Shown in pieces: positions 52,450-60,891 of a DNA stretch of 64,000 nt. Origin of the DNA: Burkholderia sp. MS389 (GTDB lineage: Bacteria > Pseudomonadota > Gammaproteobacteria > Burkholderiales > Burkholderiaceae); assembly GCF_016899425.1 (NCBI RefSeq), contig NZ_CP045996.1:248001-312000 (forward strand), given 5' to 3'. Positions within the stretch are counted from its first letter, which is position 1, and each line of letters starts with the position of its first letter. Position numbers and translations under genes: made by a program. The notes under the pieces were generated by a model that was given only the letters and a program-made list of their open reading frames with translations, was not told where the DNA came from and did no database searches.

Positions 52450-52542
52450 GCGCACGTTCGGTCGCCGCCGCGTAAGGTCGTCGAACGACGCGCGGCGGCA
52501 TGCATTCAGCCGGATTCACTCAACGCATGCAGGGAGGCACGC

Positions 52543-53265
52543 ATGGAGATTCTTGAAATGCTCGGCTTCGGTACCGAAGGCTGGGGCGGTGTGCTGCTTC
52601 TCGCCGCATTGATGACGGTCGCGCTGACGCTCGCGGCGCTCGCGGTCGGCGCGGTGATCGGCGCGGCGATCGCGGCGGCGAAGCTGTCGCGCTACCGCAC
52701 CCTGCGCCTGCTCGGCGATCTGTATACGACGGTATTTCGCGGCGTGCCCGAACTGCTCGTCATCTATCTGTTCTACTTCGGCGGCTCGACGCTCGTGACG
52801 GCCGTCGGCCAGTGGTTCGGCGCGGAAGGCTTCATCGGCGTGCCGCCGTTCGTGATCGGCGCGCTCGCGGTCGGGATGATCTCGGGCGCCTATCAGGCGG
52901 AGGTCTATCGCGCGGCGGTGCTCGCGGTGTCGAAGGGCGAACTCGAAGCGGCGCGCTCGATCGGCATGCCGCGCAGCATGGTGCTGCGGCGCATCCTGGT
53001 GCCGCAGGTGCTGCGCTTCGCGCTGCCCGGCATCGGCAACGTGTGGCAACTGAGCCTGAAGGACTCCGCACTGATCTCGGTCACCGGTCTCGCGGAGTTG
53101 CTGCGCACGAGCCAGATCGCCGCCAATTCGACGCACCAGTACTTCGTGTTCTTCGTCGCGGGCGGTGCGCTGTATCTGCTGATGACGGGCTTGTCGAACC
53201 GCGTGTTCAACCGGGCGGAAGCGATCGTCGGCCGGTCGTTCCGCCGCAATTTCGCGCGCAACTGA
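52543..53265 (+). CDS. ABC permease, HisQ-like
   Basis: A 240-residue inner-membrane permease with about five helices. The EAA loop is ELEAARSIGMPRSMVLRRILVPQVLRFALPGIGNVWQ, preceded by the family motif TVFRGVPELLVIYLFYFGG. It pairs with the second permease 12 bases downstream to form the channel of the amino-acid importer. Confidence 0.92.
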   Translation: MEILEMLGFGTEGWGGVLLLAALMTVALTLAALAVGAVIGAAIAAAKLSRYRTLRLLGDLYTTVFRGVPELLVIYLFYFGGSTLVTAVGQWFGAEGFIGVPPFVIGALAVGMISGAYQAEVYRAAVLAVSKGELEAARSIGMPRSMVLRRILVPQVLRFALPGIGNVWQLSLKDSALISVTGLAELLRTSQIAANSTHQYFVFFVAGGALYLLMTGLSNRVFNRAEAIVGRSFRRNFARN

Positions 53266-53277
53266 CGGAGAACGGGC

Positions 53278-54024
53278 ATGTCCATCGATTTCGCATTTCT
53301 CGTCGATACGCTGCGCCAGCTGCTCGCGGCCGTACCGACCACGCTCGGCCTGTTCTTCGCATCGCTCGTGCTCGGCGGCCTGCTGTCGCTCGTGATCGTC
53401 ACGATGCGCGTGTCGCCGAGCTGGCTGCCGAACCGCTTCGCGCGCGCCTACATCCTGGTGTTTCGCGGCTCGCCGCTGCTGATCCAGATGTTCCTCGTGT
53501 ATTACGGGCTCGGCCAGTTCGGCGTGATCCGCGACAGCTTCATGTGGCCGGTGCTGCGCGAGCCGTACGTCTGCGCGGTGCTGTCGCTGGCGCTGTGCAC
53601 GGCCGGCTATACGGCCGAAATCCTGCGCGGCGGGTTGATGGCCGTACCGGTCGGGCAGATCGAGGCCGGCTATTCGATCGGCCTGTCGGGCTTCGCGCTG
53701 CTGCGGCGCGTGATCGGTCCGATCGCGCTGCGCCAGTGCCTGCCCGCGTACTCGACCGAGGCCGTGCTGCTCGTCAAGTCGACCGCGCTGGCGAGCCTCG
53801 TCACGGTGTGGGAAGTGACGGGCGTCGCGCAGCAGATCATTCAGCAAACCTACCGGACGACCGAGGTGTTCGTCTGCGCGGCCCTCATCTATCTGGGCCT
53901 GAACTTCATCGTCGTGCGCCTGCTCGGCGCGCTCGAATGGCGGCTCTCCGGGCACCTGCGTGCGCCGAAGCCGTCCGGTGCGTCCGCCGCGGCGGCGCGC
54001 AATCCTCAGCGCGCCGCCTCCTGA
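53278..54024 (+). CDS. ABC permease, HisM-like
   Basis: A 248-residue permease with VFRGSPLLIQMFLVYYGLGQFG, the EAA-type loop QIEAGYSIGLSGFALLRRVIGPIALRQCLPAYSTEAVLLVKSTALASLVTV and five predicted helices. It is the partner of the HisQ-like protein and starts 12 bases after it. A short charged tail ends the protein. Confidence 0.92.
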   Translation: MSIDFAFLVDTLRQLLAAVPTTLGLFFASLVLGGLLSLVIVTMRVSPSWLPNRFARAYILVFRGSPLLIQMFLVYYGLGQFGVIRDSFMWPVLREPYVCAVLSLALCTAGYTAEILRGGLMAVPVGQIEAGYSIGLSGFALLRRVIGPIALRQCLPAYSTEAVLLVKSTALASLVTVWEVTGVAQQIIQQTYRTTEVFVCAALIYLGLNFIVVRLLGALEWRLSGHLRAPKPSGASAAAARNPQRAAS

Positions 54025-54051
54025 GCGCCCCGTCCTTTCAAAGAGAATCCG

Positions 54052-54843
54052 ATGAACACCACTGCTCCCGTTGCGCTGTCGGTCAGAAACATCCACAAGT
54101 CGTTCGGCGATCATCACGTGTTGAAGGGCATTTCGCTCGACGCGCACGAGGGTGACGTCATCTCGATCCTCGGCGCGAGCGGATCGGGCAAGAGCACGTT
54201 CCTGCGCTGCCTGAACCTGCTCGAGACGCCCGACGACGGCTCCGTCGCGCTCGCGGGCGAAGAGCTGGCGATGAAGCGCGCGCGCGACGGCAAGCTGCAT
54301 CCGAGCGACCGGCGCCAGGTCGACCGGATTCGCTCGCAGCTCGGGATGGTGTTTCAGAACTTCAACCTGTGGTCGCACATGACGGTGCTCGACAACCTCG
54401 TCGAGGGGCCGCTGCGCGTGCAGAAGCGCAGTCGCGCGGAAGCGGTGGAGGAGGCCGAGGCGCTGCTCGCACGCGTCGGTCTCGCGGACAAGCGCGGCTA
54501 CTATCCCGCACACCTGTCGGGCGGCCAGCAGCAACGCGTCGCGATTGCCCGCGCGCTGGCGATGCATCCGAAGGTGATGCTGTTCGACGAACCGACGTCG
54601 GCGCTCGACCCGGAGCTGGTCGGCGAGGTGCTGCGCGTGATGCGCTCGCTCGCGGAAGAGGGGCGCACGATGCTGGTCGTCACGCATGAAATGGGTTTCG
54701 CGCGCCACGTGTCGAATCGCGTGATGTTCCTGCATCAGGGCGAGGTCGATACGGACGGGACGCCCAATGAAGTGTTCGGCGGGCAGACCTCCGAGCGCTT
54801 CCGGCAATTCGTGTCGAGCCACCACGACCGCACCACGAACTGA
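54052..54843 (+). CDS. ABC ATPase, HisP-like
   Basis: A 263-residue importer ATPase with Walker A LGASGSGKSTF, Q-loop GMVFQNFNLWSHMTVLDNLVEGP, signature LSGGQQQRVAIARALAM, Walker B KVMLFDEPTSALDPELVGEVL and H-loop VVTHEMGFARHVSNRV. Relatives import histidine, arginine or octopine. It ends seven bases before the lyase start, so transporter and enzyme are made together. Confidence 0.95.
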   Translation: MNTTAPVALSVRNIHKSFGDHHVLKGISLDAHEGDVISILGASGSGKSTFLRCLNLLETPDDGSVALAGEELAMKRARDGKLHPSDRRQVDRIRSQLGMVFQNFNLWSHMTVLDNLVEGPLRVQKRSRAEAVEEAEALLARVGLADKRGYYPAHLSGGQQQRVAIARALAMHPKVMLFDEPTSALDPELVGEVLRVMRSLAEEGRTMLVVTHEMGFARHVSNRVMFLHQGEVDTDGTPNEVFGGQTSERFRQFVSSHHDRTTN

Positions 54844-54850
54844 GGCTGCC

Positions 54851-56344
54851 ATGACCGTATTCCGTGCGGCGCAGCCGCTTGACTGGCGGCAGGTGGCGGC
54901 GGTGGCGGCCGGCGAGCCGCTGGCGTTGGCCGACGACGCGCGCGCGCGGGTCGTGGCCGCTCGCGAACTCGTCGACGAGATCGTCGCGCGCGGGATTCGC
55001 GCCTATGGCGTCAATACCGGCGTCGGCGCGCTGTGCGACGTGATCGTATCGCCGGCCCAGCAGAGCACGCTGTCGCACAACATCCTGATGAGTCATGCGG
55101 TAGGCGTCGGCATGCCGCTCGGCGCGGCCGAAACGCGCGCGATCATCGCGGCCGCGATCAACAACTATGCGCACGGTCATTCGGGTGTCCGGGCCGACGT
55201 CGTCGAACAGCTCGTCGCGCTGCTGGAGCACGATTGCCTGCCCGAAGTGCCGGCGCACGGCTCGGTCGGGTACCTGACCCACATGGCGCACGTCGCGCTC
55301 GTCTGCGTCGGGCACGGCCATGCGCGCCATCGCGGCGAACGCGTGCGCGGCGACGAGGCGCTGCGGCGCATCGGCCGCGAACCGCTCGTCCTCGGTGCGA
55401 AGGAGGGGTTGAGCCTCGTCAACGGGACGCCGTGCGTCACGGGGCTGGCCGCGCTCGCGCTGGTTCGCGCCGAACGGTTGCTCGACTGGGCCGACTGGAT
55501 CGCGGCGATGAGTTTCGAGAACCTCGGCGGGCAGCTCGCCGCATTCGATCCGGCTTCGCTCGCGCTGCGGATTTCGCCCGGTATCGGGCAGGTCGGCGCC
55601 CGTTTGCGTGCATTGCTGGCGGACAGCGGCATGCTCGTCGCGGCGAGCGGCCGGCATACGCAGGATCCGCTCAGCCTGCGCACGATTCCGCACGTGCACG
55701 GCGCGGCGCGCGACGTGTTCGACGTCACGGCGGAGGTCGTCGATCGCGAACTCGCGTCCGTCACCGACAATCCGATCGTCGCCGGCACGCGGGAGGCGCC
55801 GGCCGTGCATTCGCAGGCGCATGCGGTCGGCGCGGGCATCGCGCTCGCGATGGATAGCCTCGCGGCGGCGATGGCCCAGGTCGCCGCGATCGCGGAGCGG
55901 CGTCTCGACCGGCTCGTGAATCCGCTCGTCAGCGGGCTGCCGGCGTTTCTTGCCGCGCCGGGCGGCAGTTGCTCGGGGTTCATGATCGCGCAGTACACGG
56001 CGGTCGCGCTGGTCGCGCAGAATCAGCGGCTTGCCGCGCCGGCGAGCCTCGACGGCGGTATCACGTCGGGGCTGCAGGAAGATCACCTGTGTCACGCGAC
56101 GCCGGCCGCGCTGAAGGCGCTCGACATCATCGAGAATACGACGCGCGTGCTCGCGATCGAGCTGCTGGCCGCCGCGCAGGCGTACGACCTGCAGCCGGCC
56201 GAAACGGCGCGGGCCGCATCGACCGACGCGCTGTGGCGGCAGGTGCGCGAACGCGTGCCGGCGTATCACGACGACCGGCCGCTCGCGGACGATATCGCGA
56301 TCGCGGCCGGCATCGTCGCCGGTGCGCCGCCGTCGTTGCAGTGA
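54851..56344 (+). CDS. Histidine-ammonia-lyase homologue lacking the MIO triad; probable ergothionase
   Basis: A 497-residue member of the HAL/PAL superfamily. The tyrosine loop IRAYGVNTGVGALCD, the LSLVNGTPCVTGLAAL segment, QDPLSLRTIPHVHGA, ELASVTDNPIV and SGLQEDHLCHATPAA are recognisable. The Ala-Ser-Gly that cyclises into the MIO electrophile is exactly missing: residues 137-144 read GSVGYLTH where HAL has GSVGASGDL. The usual GGNFHG is also absent (APAVHSQAHAVG). Ergothionases, which release trimethylamine from ergothioneine, share the fold but do not use MIO, because trimethylamine is a good leaving group. The importer and HutC-like neighbours fit that role; another betaine or a non-catalytic role cannot be excluded. 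Confidence 0.72.
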   Translation: MTVFRAAQPLDWRQVAAVAAGEPLALADDARARVVAARELVDEIVARGIRAYGVNTGVGALCDVIVSPAQQSTLSHNILMSHAVGVGMPLGAAETRAIIAAAINNYAHGHSGVRADVVEQLVALLEHDCLPEVPAHGSVGYLTHMAHVALVCVGHGHARHRGERVRGDEALRRIGREPLVLGAKEGLSLVNGTPCVTGLAALALVRAERLLDWADWIAAMSFENLGGQLAAFDPASLALRISPGIGQVGARLRALLADSGMLVAASGRHTQDPLSLRTIPHVHGAARDVFDVTAEVVDRELASVTDNPIVAGTREAPAVHSQAHAVGAGIALAMDSLAAAMAQVAAIAERRLDRLVNPLVSGLPAFLAAPGGSCSGFMIAQYTAVALVAQNQRLAAPASLDGGITSGLQEDHLCHATPAALKALDIIENTTRVLAIELLAAAQAYDLQPAETARAASTDALWRQVRERVPAYHDDRPLADDIAIAAGIVAGAPPSLQ

Positions 56345-56394
56345 CGACGGTCGAGGACGGGCCGATCACCCCACATTCATCCGGTCGAGGGCGC

Positions 56395-57150
56395 ATGAGC
56401 GAAACTGAACGCAGACTTTCCGCACGGCCTGCGAAGGCATCGGTCGACACCGTACCGGCGCGGGCGCTGCCGGCCTATCAGCAGATCAAGCGCTACGTCG
56501 TCGAGCGCATCGCGCAGGGCGACTGGAAGCCCGGCGCCGCGATCCCGACCGAGGCGGAACTGGTCAAGGAATTCGGCGTGGCGCGGATGACGGTGTCGCG
56601 CGCGCTGCGCGAACTGACGGCCGAGCGCGTGCTGACGCGCATCCAGGGCGCCGGCACGTTCGTCGAGCGCCGGCATTACGAATCGACGGTGCTGGAGATC
56701 CGCAACATCGCGGACGAGATCGCCGAGCGCGGCCATCGGCACAGTGCGCGCGTGCTGATGATCGAGCGCAGCGTCGACCCGGATGCGATCGACGCGCTCG
56801 GACTGCGCGCGGGGCCCGTGTTTCATTCGCGGATCGTGCATTACGAGGAGGACGAACCGATCCAGTTCGAGGATCGCTACGTCAATCCGGCCTTGTTTCC
56901 CGCGTATCTGGAGCAGGACTTCACGATCGAGACGCCGAACCATTACATGGTGCGACTGGCGCCGATCCAGCGTGCGGAGTTCCAGATCTACGCGGAGAAG
57001 CCCAATGCGCAGGTGCGCCGGCATCTCGTGATGGAAATCGGTGAACCGTGTCTGCTGCTGCGACGCCGGACGTGGGTCGGCGAGCAGGTCGCCACGTCGG
57101 TCAGGCTGTGGCATCCGGCGTCGCGGTTTCATCTGGCGGGCAACATGTAG
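56395..57150 (+). CDS. HutC-like GntR-family repressor
   Basis: A 251-residue GntR/HutC regulator. PAYQQIKRYVVERIAQGDWKPGAAIPTEAELVKEFGVARMTVSRALRELTAERVLTRIQGAGTFV (about residues 25-90) is the winged helix, closely like HutC, and the UTRA effector domain has the typical QFEDRYVNPALFPAYL. HutC senses urocanate; here the lyase product (for ergothioneine, thiourocanate) would be the natural inducer. It lies 50 bases after the lyase gene. Confidence 0.88.
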   Translation: MSETERRLSARPAKASVDTVPARALPAYQQIKRYVVERIAQGDWKPGAAIPTEAELVKEFGVARMTVSRALRELTAERVLTRIQGAGTFVERRHYESTVLEIRNIADEIAERGHRHSARVLMIERSVDPDAIDALGLRAGPVFHSRIVHYEEDEPIQFEDRYVNPALFPAYLEQDFTIETPNHYMVRLAPIQRAEFQIYAEKPNAQVRRHLVMEIGEPCLLLRRRTWVGEQVATSVRLWHPASRFHLAGNM

Positions 57151-57477
57151 GGAAGCAGGGTGGCGCTGGGCGGAGCGGGCCGTTTGCCGCTTCGGCCGGC
57201 GCGTCGGGAAATCGGGCGACCGCATCGCGATGCCGCCGCGCATCGCGCGTCGTCCGGCTCGATTTGACACCCGGCGTCGTCGCCGATTAAAGTCGCGACG
57301 CGGGGCGGCGGGTCAAGCACACGCCCGGAACAGGCAGCCGATGTTCCAGGACTACGGGGCTACCCCGTGGATCAGATCGATACGCCGATGCGTCGCAAGT
57401 GCGCATGTTGCGCGTTGCGCAACGACTGCACTCGCAGTACCAGCCACGTTGGCTCATCGTCCCGCCCCTCTTCGTCC
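57151..57477 (+). ncRNA. Candidate retron template RNA region (msr-msd) upstream of the reverse transcriptase
   Basis: No gene is supported in these 327 bases. There are two tight hairpins, ACGGGG-N3-CCCCGT (57354-57368) and TTGCGC-N3-GCGCAA (about 57410-57425), flanked by short complementary ends GGGGCGG (57302-57308) and CCGCCCC (57462-57468). A structured RNA with paired ends directly before a retron-type RT is the expected layout of msr-msd, but the branching guanosine and exact ends cannot be placed. The flanking pair could be chance in GC-rich DNA. Confidence 0.35.
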
Positions 57478-58827
57478 ATGCACTCATCCCTGCGCGACAC
57501 CACCCGTACGATTGCCGACGCGATGCTCGCCGGTTCGCCCGAGCGCGACGGCGTCGTCGCGCGGATGGCGGCCGTGCTCGGCGACGCGCCGCCGTGGACG
57601 TACGAATGCGCGGACGTCGCGCTCGTCCGCTTCGCCGCGAACTGGGCCGATACCGACACCGACGTGCTCGCGGCGGTCCTTGCCGACGCGCCCGCGTTCG
57701 TGCGTGCATGGTATGGCGACCGTCGGCCGGCGGTGATTCGCATCGTGCGCCGGCCGCTGGTGCAGCGACCGCCGCCGGCGCCGCTCGCCGGCTGCGACGT
57801 GCCGCAATGGCCGACGCCCGGCGATCTCGCCAGCTGGCTCGGCATCAGCACGTCGGCACTCGACTGGCTGTCCGATCATTGGCGCGTCGACGCGCGCGGC
57901 AGCGCCACGCCGCTGCATCACTACACGTACGTCCCGGTCGACAAGCGCAGCGGCGGGTGCCGCCTCGTCGAAATCCCGAAGGGGCGGCTGCGCGAAGCGC
58001 AGCGCCGCATCCTGCACGAGCTGCTCGATCGCATCGCGCCGCATGGCGCGGTACACGGTTTTCGCAAGGGGCACGGGATCGTGTCGTTCGCGGCGCCGCA
58101 TGCGGATCGCGACGTCGTCGTGCGCTTCGACCTCGCGGATTTCTTCGTGTCGGTGCGCGCCGCGCGCGTCCATGCGCTGTTCGCGACGCTCGGGTATCCG
58201 GCCGAAGTCGCGCGCACGCTCACCGGGCTGTGCACCAATCGCGTGCCGTCGGCACGGCTGCTCGCGCCGGACCTGCGCGACCGGTTCGACTGGATCGGCC
58301 GCCAGCGCTATCGCGAACGGCATCTGCCGCAGGGTGCGCCGACGTCGCCGGCGCTCGCGAACCTGTGCGCGTTCCGGTTCGACATGCGGCTCGCCGCGCT
58401 CGCGCGTTCGCTCGATGCGACCTACACGCGCTATGCGGACGATCTCGCGTTTTCCGGCGGCGATGCGCTGGCGCGCGACGTCGAGCGGCTGCAAATCCGG
58501 GTCGCCGCGATCGCATTCGAGGAAGGCTTCGCGCTGCAATTGCGCAAGACGCGCGTGATGCCGCGCGGCACGCGGCAGCAACTGGCCGGCGTGGTCGTCA
58601 ACCGCCATCCGAACCTGGCGCGCGACGCGTTCGATCGCCTGAAGGCCATCCTGACCAACTGCATCCGGCATGGCCCGGCGTCGCAGAATCGCGACGCGCA
58701 TCCGGATTTTCGCGCGCATCTGGCCGGACGCGTCGCGCATGCGACCGCGCTGAATGCGGCGCGCGGCGCGAAGCTGCGCACGCTGTTCGACCGGATCGCA
58801 TGGGACGCCGGCAGCGAAAACCGCTGA
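57478..58827 (+). CDS. Retron-type reverse transcriptase with long N-terminal extension
   Basis: A 449-residue RNA-directed DNA polymerase. The RT core begins near residue 140: YVPVDKRSGGCRLVEIPKGRLREAQRRIL (fingers), HGFRKGHGIVSFAAPH, motif A VVRFDLADFFVS with D218, motif B LPQGAPTSPALANL from Q285, and the catalytic TRYADDLAFSGG with D321 and D322. LAGVVVNRHPNLARD matches the retron VTG-like region. The first 130 residues are an unrecognised domain, as seen in some myxobacterial-type retron RTs. No effector gene is adjacent; H-NS follows. The ATG at 57478 is chosen; a GTG at 57367 would run through the hairpins. Confidence 0.85.
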   Translation: MHSSLRDTTRTIADAMLAGSPERDGVVARMAAVLGDAPPWTYECADVALVRFAANWADTDTDVLAAVLADAPAFVRAWYGDRRPAVIRIVRRPLVQRPPPAPLAGCDVPQWPTPGDLASWLGISTSALDWLSDHWRVDARGSATPLHHYTYVPVDKRSGGCRLVEIPKGRLREAQRRILHELLDRIAPHGAVHGFRKGHGIVSFAAPHADRDVVVRFDLADFFVSVRAARVHALFATLGYPAEVARTLTGLCTNRVPSARLLAPDLRDRFDWIGRQRYRERHLPQGAPTSPALANLCAFRFDMRLAALARSLDATYTRYADDLAFSGGDALARDVERLQIRVAAIAFEEGFALQLRKTRVMPRGTRQQLAGVVVNRHPNLARDAFDRLKAILTNCIRHGPASQNRDAHPDFRAHLAGRVAHATALNAARGAKLRTLFDRIAWDAGSENR

Positions 58828-59152
58828 ACCGTCGGGCCCGAATCGACTCCGGTCAGCGACTTCTGCAACACGACGCCGCGCACTGCTATCATTCGCGCCA
58901 TGCCGCGCCCGTGTCAGGGGCGGCGAATCACTTGCCGCCGCCGTTCGTCCCGTGCATGCGTACGCGGCGTGCCGCCCGTTGCCGGCCTGGTCCTGCCTGT
59001 CAGTGACGCACGACGTCGTTTGGTGCGCGTCGCGCAAATCATGCCGGCTCAGGTGGACGATTCACCGATTTGACAGCCCCTATGGGCGGAACTTCGTGGT
59101 AGGTTCGGCCATCGGAGCTTTTTGCAAAAACATGCCCAAAGAGGATGAATAC
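58828..59152. other. Region upstream of the H-NS gene
   Basis: About 325 bases without a gene. TTGACA at about 59073 may be the -35 element of the hns promoter, although a good -10 is not obvious. No inverted repeats of note. Confidence 0.4.
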
Positions 59153-59482
59153 ATGACCCAGGCCCTGCAGGAACTCGAAGCACAACTTCGGGACCTGAAC
59201 ATCAAGCTGTCAGAGGCGAAGCAGAAGGAGAAGCAAGCCGCGCTCGCGGCCTTCAAGGAACAGGTCGAACTGTTGGGAATTTCGCAGCAGGAAGTGCTGA
59301 GCGCGCTCGGCTACATCGTCCAGCGCAAGCGCAAGGCGCCTGCCAAGTACTACGATCCGTCGACCGGCCGCTCGTGGTCCGGGCGCGGCCCGCGGCCGAA
59401 ATGGCTCGAAGGCAAGGATCTCGACACGCTCGCCGTCGACCGCGAGGCGAGGACCTGGTGGCCGGGCGACGATCAGGGCTGA
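59153..59482 (+). CDS. H-NS family nucleoid protein
   Basis: A 109-residue H-NS-like protein. Residues 1-55 (LQELEAQLRDLNIKLSEAKQKEKQAALAAFKEQVELLG) form the coiled-coil oligomerisation part, and the C terminus APAKYYDPSTGRSWSGRGPRPKWLEG contains the DNA-minor-groove loop (W-S-G-R-G-x-x-P). It silences AT-rich, acquired DNA. AAAGAGGATG precedes the ATG; an ATG 21 bases upstream (MPKEDEY) is possible. It lies next to the RT gene and a TnpB element. Confidence 0.92.
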   Translation: MTQALQELEAQLRDLNIKLSEAKQKEKQAALAAFKEQVELLGISQQEVLSALGYIVQRKRKAPAKYYDPSTGRSWSGRGPRPKWLEGKDLDTLAVDREARTWWPGDDQG

Positions 59483-59691
59483 AGCCCGCCGCGCCGCAAG
59501 GCCATCCGGCGCCGGCCGGTTCGCGCAGGCGGGCCGGCCGGCTGTCTTTCATTCGGTGTCCGGCCTGATCGCGACATCGTCGGCCTCGCCGCCGTACCGG
59601 ATCGACGTTTTCTCCTTTCCTTTTCCGTTTCCGCGCATTGCCCGCCGTTTCGCGTCCGCCGTCCGGCCAGCTGCGATCACGTCCGCTGATC

Positions 59692-60672
59692 TCAACCGCC
59701 AGCCGGCCCCGGCCGGCTGAAGCGCTGCTCGACCACTTCGGTCCCCCACTGCGTGCCCGCGGATTCGCTCGTCAGCGCAAAGCCGAACGACTCGTATAGA
59801 TGACGTGCGGCATCGAGCCCCTTGAAGGTCCACAGATAGGTCTCGCGAAACCGGTGCTCGTCGACGAAACGCATCGCCAGCGTCATCAGCCGACGCCCGA
59901 CGCCCGAGCCGCGCAACGCGTCGTTGACGATGAACCAGCGCAGGTGCGCGACGCCCGTCGCCGGGTCGCCGTCGATCGCGAGCGACGCGAGCGTCCGGCC
60001 GTCTGCCTCGCACAGCCAGAGCGCCTTGCCGTCGGCCGGCAGCGCGCCCGCGAAGGCGGCCAGCTCGGTCGCCACCCGCTGTTCGAAGAACGCGCCGAAA
60101 CCCCAGTGCTCCGCATAGAAGCGTGCATGCAGGCTCGCGATATCGCCGATGCAGCCCGGCCGATAGCCTTCGCGAACCGACGGCGCATCGGCCGGCGCGA
60201 CGCTCGCCCTGGCCGCGTTGTCCTGCGCGAGCGCATCGGCATACAGCGCGAGCGAACGCAGCAGCGCCTGCTGGTCGGCCGGAATCATGCGGCGCAGCGC
60301 ATTCGACACCTGATCGGTCGCGAACGTGTCGATTCTTTTTTGGAGCTTTTTGCCTTCGGCGGTCAGGTACAGCTCGATCGCACGCGCATCCTCGGTCGAC
60401 ACGCGCCGCTCCACGATACCGGCCGCTTCGAGCCGCGCGAGTTGCCGGCTCGTGTTCGATTTGTCGAGCCGCAGGATGGCGCCGAGATCCTTCGCGTTGA
60501 TGCCGGGCGCCATCCCGATCTCGAGGATCGCATGCACGGCCGACGGCGCCCAGTCGCTGTCGGCCAGCGTCGCGCGCATGAAGCCGAGCTCGCGCACCAG
60601 TTTGCGCGAAAAGTCGCGCAGCTCGAGGATGGTTGCGTCGCGCGGCTTGGCCGGTGCGTCGATGAGGTCCAT
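59692..60672 (-). CDS. MarR-GNAT fusion (transcription regulator with acetyltransferase domain)
   Basis: A 326-residue two-domain protein. Residues 1-145 are a MarR winged helix (GINAKDLGAILRLDKSNTSRQLARLEAAGIVERRVSTEDARAIELYLTAEGKKL). Residues about 170-320 are a GNAT acetyltransferase with ALWLCEADGRTLASLAID, the acetyl-CoA loop LRGSGVGRRLM and TFKGLDAARHLYESFGF. GGGAGCAAACC precedes the ATG. Substrate and target genes are unknown. Two identical-type palindromes lie just upstream, which it probably binds. Confidence 0.9.
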   Translation of the reverse strand: MDLIDAPAKPRDATILELRDFSRKLVRELGFMRATLADSDWAPSAVHAILEIGMAPGINAKDLGAILRLDKSNTSRQLARLEAAGIVERRVSTEDARAIELYLTAEGKKLQKRIDTFATDQVSNALRRMIPADQQALLRSLALYADALAQDNAARASVAPADAPSVREGYRPGCIGDIASLHARFYAEHWGFGAFFEQRVATELAAFAGALPADGKALWLCEADGRTLASLAIDGDPATGVAHLRWFIVNDALRGSGVGRRLMTLAMRFVDEHRFRETYLWTFKGLDAARHLYESFGFALTSESAGTQWGTEVVEQRFSRPGPAGG

Positions 60673-60689
60673 GGTTTGCTCCCGAACGG

Positions 60690-60702
60690 TTGCGTATCGC
60701 AA
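60690..60702. promoter_or_regulatory. MarR-GNAT operator 1
   Basis: TTGCG-TAT-CGCAA, a perfect inverted repeat 18 bases before the gene start. Confidence 0.6.
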
Positions 60703-60710
60703 TCAATAAT

Positions 60711-60727
60711 AGTTGCGGGTCGCAACT
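60711..60727. promoter_or_regulatory. MarR-GNAT operator 2
   Basis: AGTTGCG-GGT-CGCAACT, the same core TTGCG-N3-CGCAA with longer arms. Its centre is 23 bases from that of operator 1, about two helical turns, suggesting side-by-side binding of dimers. Confidence 0.6.
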
Positions 60728-60871
60728 TGAGCAAGGCGATTTTCACGTGGATCGGTTGTTTCGACGCGGCGAAGTGGCCGCATACTGGGCGGCGCGGGCC
60801 GACCTGCGAACAGGGGTGTCGATCGACCCACGATCGACGACCGCGGACCACGGAGATCACGTTGACGTTTT

Positions 60872-60891
60872 CCTCTCCCTAAAGGGAGAGG
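60872..60891 (-). repeat. Right-end hairpin of the tnpB element / omega-RNA 3' stem
   Basis: CCTCTCCCT-AA-AGGGAGAGG overlaps the tnpB stop codon (60879-60881). In IS605-group elements the imperfect palindrome at the right end is also part of the guide-RNA scaffold. Confidence 0.65.
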
